Assembly (NCBI GenBank): GCA_041608535.1
Contig: JBFISM010000010.1
Span: 1-47,169, forward strand
Length of the DNA: 47,169 nt
Source: JBFISM01 sp041608535
GTDB taxonomy: Bacteria; Actinomycetota; Acidimicrobiia; Spongiisociales; UBA5794
Reading direction: 5' to 3'
Shown here: positions 42,222 to 47,169 of the stretch, piece after piece
Numbering within the stretch: the first letter of the stretch is position 1
Layout of the letters: the number at the start of each line of letters is the position of its first letter
Notes under the pieces: model-generated
Database searches by the model: none
Told to the model about the DNA's origin: nothing
What the model saw: the letters and a program-made list of their open reading frames with translations, nothing else
Made by a program: the position numbers and the translations under genes

Positions 42222-44665
42222 CTCATCCAGACCTCCCCGAGCGCAGCCGGATCGTCATCGTTGGTGGCGGGATCGTCGGTTGCAGCGTCGCCTATCACCT
42301 GGCCCGTCGTGGCGCCACCGACGTGGTGCTCCTCGAGCAAGGCCGACTCACCGGAGGCACCACGTGGCACGCCGCCGGGCTGGTGAGCCAGCTCAAGTCG
42401 TCGCACAGCCTCACCAAGCTGGCGACATACTCCGCCCGACTCTTCGAGAGCCTCGAGGAAGAAACCGGACAGGCCACCGGATATCGCACCCCCGGCTCGA
42501 TCTCGGTGGCCGCGGAGGGAGAGCGCTGGGAGGAGATCCTACGCGGCATGTCGATGGCCAAGACCGTCGATGTCGAGATGCACGAGATCGACATGGACGA
42601 GTTGCTGGAGCGCTGGCCGCTGGTGCGGACGGACGATCTCGTCGGCGCCGTATACATCCCCCGGGACGGTCAGACGAGCCCGGTCGACACCACGATGGCA
42701 CTCGCCAGAGGCGCCCGCGAGCGAGGTGTGCGGATAGTCGAAGGTGTCGCCGTCGAGAAGCTGCGGGTGGAGAACGGACGCATCACTGGTGTCGAGACCG
42801 AGCGAGGCCATATCCAGTGCGAGACCGTGGTGCTCGCCGCCGGGATCTGGACACGCCAGCTCGCCAAGACTGCGGGCGTGAACGTCCCGCTCCAGGCGTG
42901 CGAGCACTTCTACATCGTGACGGAGCCCATCGACGAGATACCGGCCGACTTGCCCACGCTCCGGGACCCGAGCAACTACACCTATTTCAAGGAAGAGGCC
43001 GGGAAGCTGATGGCCGGCTTCTTCGAGCCGCGGGGCAAGGTATGGAAGCTCGACGGCGTTCCCCGCGACTTTTCATTCGGCACGTTGCCCCAAGACTGGG
43101 AGCATGTCGGCCCGATATTCGAGCGGGCCATCCACCGGGTGCCGGCGCTCGAGAACGCCGGCCTCCAGCTGTTCTTCAACGGACCCGAGGCATTCACGCC
43201 GGATGGGGTCTACTACCTCGGCGAGGCGCCCGAGCTCGACGGTTGCTTCGTCGCGGCCGGGTTCAACTCCGTGGGCATCCAATCGGCGGGTGGCGCCGGC
43301 TGGGTGCTGGCCGACTGGATCCTGGACGGCCATCCGCCGATGGACCTGTGGCCGGTCGACGTGCGCCGCACCTTTCCTTTCCAGGCCGAGCCGGGCTTTC
43401 TCGCCGAACGGATCCCGGAGAGCCTCGGTTTGCTCTATGCCATGCACTGGCCCTTCCGCCAGTACGAGAGCGCACGGGGCATCAAGCGGTCGCCGCTCCA
43501 TGATCGCCTCGATGCGGCCGGGGCCGTGTTCGGCGAGACCGCAGGATGGGAGCGGCCAAACTGGTATGCCGCCCCGGGTCAGGAGCGTGTCTACAGCTAC
43601 TCCTACGGCAAGCAGAACTGGTGGGACGCATCCGGCGCCGAATGCCGAGCGACCCGCACCGCGGTGGCGCTGTTCGATCAGACGTCGTTCGCCAAGTTCA
43701 CCGTGTCGGGAGCCGGCGCTGCTTCGGCGCTCAACCGCATCGCCGCCAACGACGTCGCCGTCGCCCCCGGAGGTGTCGTGTACACGCAGTGGCTCAACGA
43801 GCGAGGTGGCATCGAGGCGGACCTCACCGTGACCCGGCTGGGCGAGACCGAGTTCATGGTGGTCACGGCGGCGGCCACCCGCACCCGGGACTGGGCGTGG
43901 CTGCGCCGCCACACCGCAGATCGGGGCGTGACACTCGCCGATGTCACCGAGGACATCGCCGTCATCGGTGTGATGGGGCCTAACTCACGCGGCCTGCTTG
44001 GGCGCATCACGGACACCGCCCTCGACAACGAGTCGTTCCCGTTCGCCACCGCGCAACGGCTCACGATCGCAGATCGTGCCGTGACCGCACTTCGGCTCAG
44101 CTATGTGGGCGAGCTCGGCTGGGAGCTGTACGTCGCTCAAGACGACGCCGTGGCCGTGTACGCCGCGGTCGTCGACGCCGGAGGCGATCTCGGGCTGCGG
44201 CATGCCGGCTACCACGCCATGAACACCCTCAGGCTGGAATCCGGCTACCGGCACTGGGGTCATGACATCACGGACGAGGACACGCCGCTCCAGGCGGGTC
44301 TCGGCTTCGCCGTTGCCTGGGACAAACCGGATGGATTCATCGGCAGGCATGCCTTACTGGCCCAGCGCGGTGAGCCTCGGGTGAAACGGCTGGTGCAGTT
44401 CCGCCTGGAGGACCGCGATCGGTTGCTCTACCACGACGAACCGATCTACCGCGATGGGCTCCTGATCGGACGAACCACCTCCGGCATGTGGAGCTATGTG
44501 GAGAACGCTCCGCTGGCCATGGGCTACCTCAACCATCCGGACGGCGTCACCAGCGACTTCATCAACAGTGGCAGCTTCGAGATCGAGGTGGCCAACGAGC
44601 GGATTCCCGCCACGGCGTCGCTCCGATCGTTCTACGACCCGGCGAACCAGCGGGTCAAGATGTGA
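42218..44665 (+). CDS. FAD-dependent DMGDH/sarcosine-dehydrogenase-like protein fused to GcvT (second copy)
   Basis: 815 residues from the GTG at 42218 (GTGA overlap with the MttB gene). FAD motif IVIVGGGIVGCSVAYHLARRG, TTWHAAGL with His51 for covalent flavin, FAD-domain end FVAAGFNSVGIQSAGGAGW, and a C-terminal GcvT half (FAKFTVSGAGAASALNRIA, LSYVGELGWELYVA, YRHWGHDITDEDTPLQAGL). It is only distantly similar to the first copy, and likely demethylates a different N-methyl intermediate such as dimethylglycine or sarcosine. Its 3' end overlaps the convergent hydroxyacid dehydrogenase by 11 bases. Confidence 0.9.
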   Translation: MTHPDLPERSRIVIVGGGIVGCSVAYHLARRGATDVVLLEQGRLTGGTTWHAAGLVSQLKSSHSLTKLATYSARLFESLEEETGQATGYRTPGSISVAAEGERWEEILRGMSMAKTVDVEMHEIDMDELLERWPLVRTDDLVGAVYIPRDGQTSPVDTTMALARGARERGVRIVEGVAVEKLRVENGRITGVETERGHIQCETVVLAAGIWTRQLAKTAGVNVPLQACEHFYIVTEPIDEIPADLPTLRDPSNYTYFKEEAGKLMAGFFEPRGKVWKLDGVPRDFSFGTLPQDWEHVGPIFERAIHRVPALENAGLQLFFNGPEAFTPDGVYYLGEAPELDGCFVAAGFNSVGIQSAGGAGWVLADWILDGHPPMDLWPVDVRRTFPFQAEPGFLAERIPESLGLLYAMHWPFRQYESARGIKRSPLHDRLDAAGAVFGETAGWERPNWYAAPGQERVYSYSYGKQNWWDASGAECRATRTAVALFDQTSFAKFTVSGAGAASALNRIAANDVAVAPGGVVYTQWLNERGGIEADLTVTRLGETEFMVVTAAATRTRDWAWLRRHTADRGVTLADVTEDIAVIGVMGPNSRGLLGRITDTALDNESFPFATAQRLTIADRAVTALRLSYVGELGWELYVAQDDAVAVYAAVVDAGGDLGLRHAGYHAMNTLRLESGYRHWGHDITDEDTPLQAGLGFAVAWDKPDGFIGRHALLAQRGEPRVKRLVQFRLEDRDRLLYHDEPIYRDGLLIGRTTSGMWSYVENAPLAMGYLNHPDGVTSDFINSGSFEIEVANERIPATASLRSFYDPANQRVKM

Positions 44666-45662
44666 CCCCACCCGAGCGCAGCAGCTGCTGATTCGGCGAG
44701 GCGGGCATCGGGTCTCCGGCCAGCGCAGCTCGCACGTTCTCCGCCGCCAGCTCCGCCATTGCGGCTCGGGTTGCCCGCGACGAGCTGCCGAGGTGGGGCA
44801 CGATGACGCAGTTGGGGAGACTCAGCAACGGATCATCGGACTCGATCGGCTCCGGCTCCGTGACATCGAGGGCAGCCGCCGCGATCTCTCCCGTCTGCAG
44901 CGCAGTAGCCAGGGCGGTCGGATCCACCGTGCCGCCGCGAGACACGTTGACGAGGGTTGCGCTCGGTTTCATGCGCCGCAACGCCGCCTCGTCGATGAGA
45001 TGGTGTGTCTCGTCGGTGAGGGCGACCGCAACGACGACGTGGTCGGCCTCGGCGAGCAACGCATCGAAATCGAGATACTCGATCTCCAGCTCCCTCTCGA
45101 CATCCTCGTACCTGGTGCGGTTCGCATAGACGATCCGGCACCCGAAGCCTCTCAGCCTTCGCGCGACCGTCGATCCGACCCCACCGAGCCCGATGATGCC
45201 GACCGTGGAACCGTGAACGTCGTGGCCGAGCAACAGCTCGGGATCCCATGGCCCCCACCGGCCGCTGCGCACGTAGTCGACACCCTCGACGAGACGGCGG
45301 GCTCCCATGAGGAGGAGGCCCATAGCGGTGTCGGCCACGGTGTCGGCGAGAACACCGGGCGTGTGCCCGACCGCGACTCCCCGGGCCGTGCAGGCATCGA
45401 TGTCGATGTTGTTCATGCCCACAGCCATGTTGGAGACGACAACCAGCCGGGGGGCGGTGTCGAGCAGCTGTGCATCGATGGTGTCGGTGAGCATCGTGTA
45501 CAGCGCTGTGGCATCGGCCGCACGCTCCCGGAGCACGTGGCTGGCGATGGGCCGATCCTCCGGCCACACCCATACCTCGCCAAGCCGCTCCAACATTGCA
45601 GTGGCCCGTCCCGGTGGACGTCTCGTGACCACGATGTTCGCGTCGGTGCCGTTCGATACCAT
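44655..45662 (-). CDS. D-isomer-specific 2-hydroxyacid dehydrogenase (second copy)
   Basis: 335 residues from the ATG at 45662 (MVSNGTDANIVVTRRPPG). Glyoxylate/hydroxypyruvate-reductase-like features: VVSNMAVGMNNIDIDACTARG, NAD motif GIIGLGGVGSTVARRL, Arg in NVSRGGTVDPTAL, and the His motif IVPHLGSSSRATR. Reduction of glyoxylate or a keto acid from the demethylation or inositol routes is likely. Its start codon overlaps the start codon of the divergent iolB, so no separate promoter spacer exists. Confidence 0.85.
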   Translation of the reverse strand: MVSNGTDANIVVTRRPPGRATAMLERLGEVWVWPEDRPIASHVLRERAADATALYTMLTDTIDAQLLDTAPRLVVVSNMAVGMNNIDIDACTARGVAVGHTPGVLADTVADTAMGLLLMGARRLVEGVDYVRSGRWGPWDPELLLGHDVHGSTVGIIGLGGVGSTVARRLRGFGCRIVYANRTRYEDVERELEIEYLDFDALLAEADHVVVAVALTDETHHLIDEAALRRMKPSATLVNVSRGGTVDPTALATALQTGEIAAAALDVTEPEPIESDDPLLSLPNCVIVPHLGSSSRATRAAMAELAAENVRAALAGDPMPASPNQQLLRSGGVTS

Positions 45663-46548
45663 GGCCGGCATGCTACGAGACGACATCGAGACCCGGCTGT
45701 GGTGGCCGGATGGAAGCGCCGCCGCCGACGACTACCGGCTGTTCATGGACGTGCCCACCGCCGGTTGGGACTACAGCGGGTTGCGAGTACTCGATCTGGC
45801 GGCGGGAGCGTCGTACCAGATCGCGACCGGGGAGGACGAGTTCGCAGTGCTGCCACTGCAGGGCGGGTGCCGCGTCGAGGTGGAAGGACACACGTTCGAC
45901 CTCGTGGGTCGCCCAGATGTGTTCTCCGGTCCGACGGACTTCGCCTACGTTCCGAGAGATGCGGAGATACAGGTGAAGGTCCAGGAGCGTGCGCAGGTGG
46001 CGCTGTGCACGACACGGGCGCGACGCCGGATCGATCCGTACATGGTGGCAGCCGCCGACGTTGCAGTCGAAGTACGGGGTGGCGGGGTGGTGACGAGACA
46101 GATCAACAACTTCCTCAGCGCCGACGTCAACGACGCCGACCGCATGATCGCCGTCGAGGTGATCACCCCTGAGGGCAACTGGTCCTCGTACCCACCCCAC
46201 AAACACGATGAGGAGAGCGACCACGAATCGATCCTGGAGGAGATCTACTACTTCCGCATCGCCGGCGACAACGGCATCGGGTTGTTCAACATGTACAGCT
46301 CGGACGGCGAGATCGCCTTGACCGAGGTGGTGCGGGATGGGGATTTGGTTCTGGTACCGAGAGGTTTCCATGGTCCGGCGGCGGCGGCTCCGGGTCACCA
46401 CATGTACTACCTCAACGTGATGGCCGGACCCGCTCCAACTCGTGTGTGGAAGTTCTGCGACGACCCCGCCCATGGCTGGATGCGCCCGGTGATCGACGAT
46501 CAGCCGCCCGATCCGCGCCTGCCATACCTGCGACAGCCCGGAGACTAG
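45661..46548 (+). CDS. iolB: 5-deoxy-glucuronate isomerase
   Basis: 295 residues from the ATG at 45661; the ATG at 45670 (MLRDDIETRLW) is an equally possible start and neither has a ribosome site. The double-cupin IolB signature is clear: two beta-barrel halves, SSYPPHKHDE...LEEIYYFRI with the metal-binding His and Glu, and VLVPRGFHGPAAAAPGHHMYYLNVMAG near the end. IolB isomerises 5-deoxy-glucuronate to 5-keto-2-deoxygluconate, the IolC substrate. It is transcribed alone, diverging from the hydroxyacid dehydrogenase. Confidence 0.92.
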   Translation: MAGMLRDDIETRLWWPDGSAAADDYRLFMDVPTAGWDYSGLRVLDLAAGASYQIATGEDEFAVLPLQGGCRVEVEGHTFDLVGRPDVFSGPTDFAYVPRDAEIQVKVQERAQVALCTTRARRRIDPYMVAAADVAVEVRGGGVVTRQINNFLSADVNDADRMIAVEVITPEGNWSSYPPHKHDEESDHESILEEIYYFRIAGDNGIGLFNMYSSDGEIALTEVVRDGDLVLVPRGFHGPAAAAPGHHMYYLNVMAGPAPTRVWKFCDDPAHGWMRPVIDDQPPDPRLPYLRQPGD

Positions 46549-46611
46549 CGACCAGCCACTGGGCCGGGTTCCCCCGGGGGGCGTTGCCACCTGGCGGGGC
46601 GTGCGGACCGC

Positions 46612-47169
46612 TCAATCGCCGCGCTTGTGTTTTCGCATTTCGGCGATCGTCGACAGCACATCCTCGGCGTCCTCGCCGATGCGTGGAAGCTGGGCGGATC
46701 GAGATGCGTACCGGCTCTGCCGGCGACCTGCAGTGGCATCCGGTGGCTCATCGTCCTCAGCCGCAGCCGCCGGCTCTACCGGAGCGGTAGGAGCCTGTTT
46801 GCCACCCTTTCCACCCTTGCTCGAGCTCTTCGGTCCCTTGGCGGGGGCCTCCGCGCTCGGTCTCGTGGCGCGCCGCGATCCACCGCTTTCGCTCGACGGT
46901 CCGCCCTTCGACCGCGTCGGCTTGGGCTTCGGCTGAGATCCCGCACTCTGACGGCGCCCGGTCACGCTCGTGGTGGCTGCATCGTCGTCTGCCGTCGCGC
47001 CGCCACGCGGTCTGGCATCCTCTTGGCGAGGGAGCTTTTCGGCTGCGACGCGCTTCGCAGACGCAGTCGTGGCGTCGCGCTCGATCCGCTCGGCTTCCTC
47101 CTGCGCCTGTCTCAATATCTGGTCGGCCTCTGCTCGCGCCTGGCGCAGGAGATCGCGCGCCACCGCAGC
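46612..47169 (-). CDS. Coiled-coil protein with low-complexity tail (N-terminus outside window)
   Basis: The frame is open to the right edge, so the protein begins beyond the window; a GTG at 47163 is unlikely to be the start. The visible 185 residues begin with a heptad-like, charged helix (LLRQARAEADQILRQAQEEAERIERDA) resembling the end of DivIVA/Wag31-type or ATP-synthase-b-like coiled coils. A long Pro/Ala/Ser/Lys-rich disordered stretch follows, ending IGEDAEDVLSTIAEMRKHKRGD. A cell-pole or septum scaffold is possible, but this rests on pattern only. Confidence 0.6.
   Translation of the reverse strand, partial: AAVARDLLRQARAEADQILRQAQEEAERIERDATTASAKRVAAEKLPRQEDARPRGGATADDDAATTSVTGRRQSAGSQPKPKPTRSKGGPSSESGGSRRATRPSAEAPAKGPKSSSKGGKGGKQAPTAPVEPAAAAEDDEPPDATAGRRQSRYASRSAQLPRIGEDAEDVLSTIAEMRKHKRGD

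Overview
The window is GC-rich (roughly 65%), densely packed DNA. Starts at GTG are frequent, stop and start codons often overlap (ATGA, GTGA, TGATG, TAGTG), and DUF427, SRPBCC, PRC-barrel and DUF3417-type phosphorylase genes are present. This fits a chromosomal segment of an actinobacterium; an Acidimicrobiia-like heterotroph is my best guess, but that is inference from gene content only. I saw no insertion sequence, phage gene, plasmid gene or CRISPR array.

Layout. 1-393: end of a cupredoxin lipoprotein. 396-7374 (minus): a six-gene operon for a Tat-exported molybdopterin oxidoreductase of the PsrABC/CISM type (catalytic subunit, four-cluster Fe-S subunit, NrfD membrane subunit, small membrane protein, TorD-like chaperone, and an MvhD-like multi-cluster Fe-S protein). 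7747-8154: tRNA-Lys(UUU), followed on its own strand by two 167-bp tandem units that each end in a copy of the tRNA 3' end. 8273-11499: a secreted CTPGYWK-motif protein and small housekeeping or unknown genes. 11494-16148 (minus): sulfate activation (Sat-CysC fusion, CysQ) coupled to a glucan phosphorylase. 16260-19047 (minus): SDR, IolC and a LacD-type aldolase, with three 21-bp-phased palindromes upstream. 19329-21037: small membrane and stress-type proteins. 21090-25110 (minus): hydroxyacid dehydrogenase, Gfo/Idh/MocA oxidoreductase, IolD. 25297-30182: secreted beta-propeller-like protein, HpaI-type aldolase, P-type ATPase. 30216-37183: IolE, a serine protease, IolG-like dehydrogenase and a sugar ABC importer (binding lipoprotein, very long permease, single-domain ATPase). 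37197-44665: RmlD-like SDR and a cassette of two DMGDH/sarcosine-dehydrogenase-like FAD-GcvT fusions flanking an MttB-family methyltransferase. 44655-46548: a second hydroxyacid dehydrogenase and IolB, diverging from overlapping start codons. 46612-end: part of a coiled-coil protein.

Taken together, 16 to 46.5 kb looks like a cyclitol-catabolism region. Inositol would be imported by the ABC system, oxidised by IolG or the other Gfo/Idh enzyme, dehydrated by IolE, hydrolysed by IolD, isomerised by IolB, phosphorylated by IolC and cleaved by the LacD-type aldolase. The genes are split into at least four transcription units, and no iolA or recognisable regulator lies in the window. Embedded in it is a one-carbon (N-methyl compound) module. 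The most unusual items are the tRNA-end repeat array, the altered Fe-S motif of the molybdoenzyme, the roughly 645-residue ABC permease, the MttB/DMGDH cassette with no corrinoid protein beside it, and the phased palindromes before the iolC operon.
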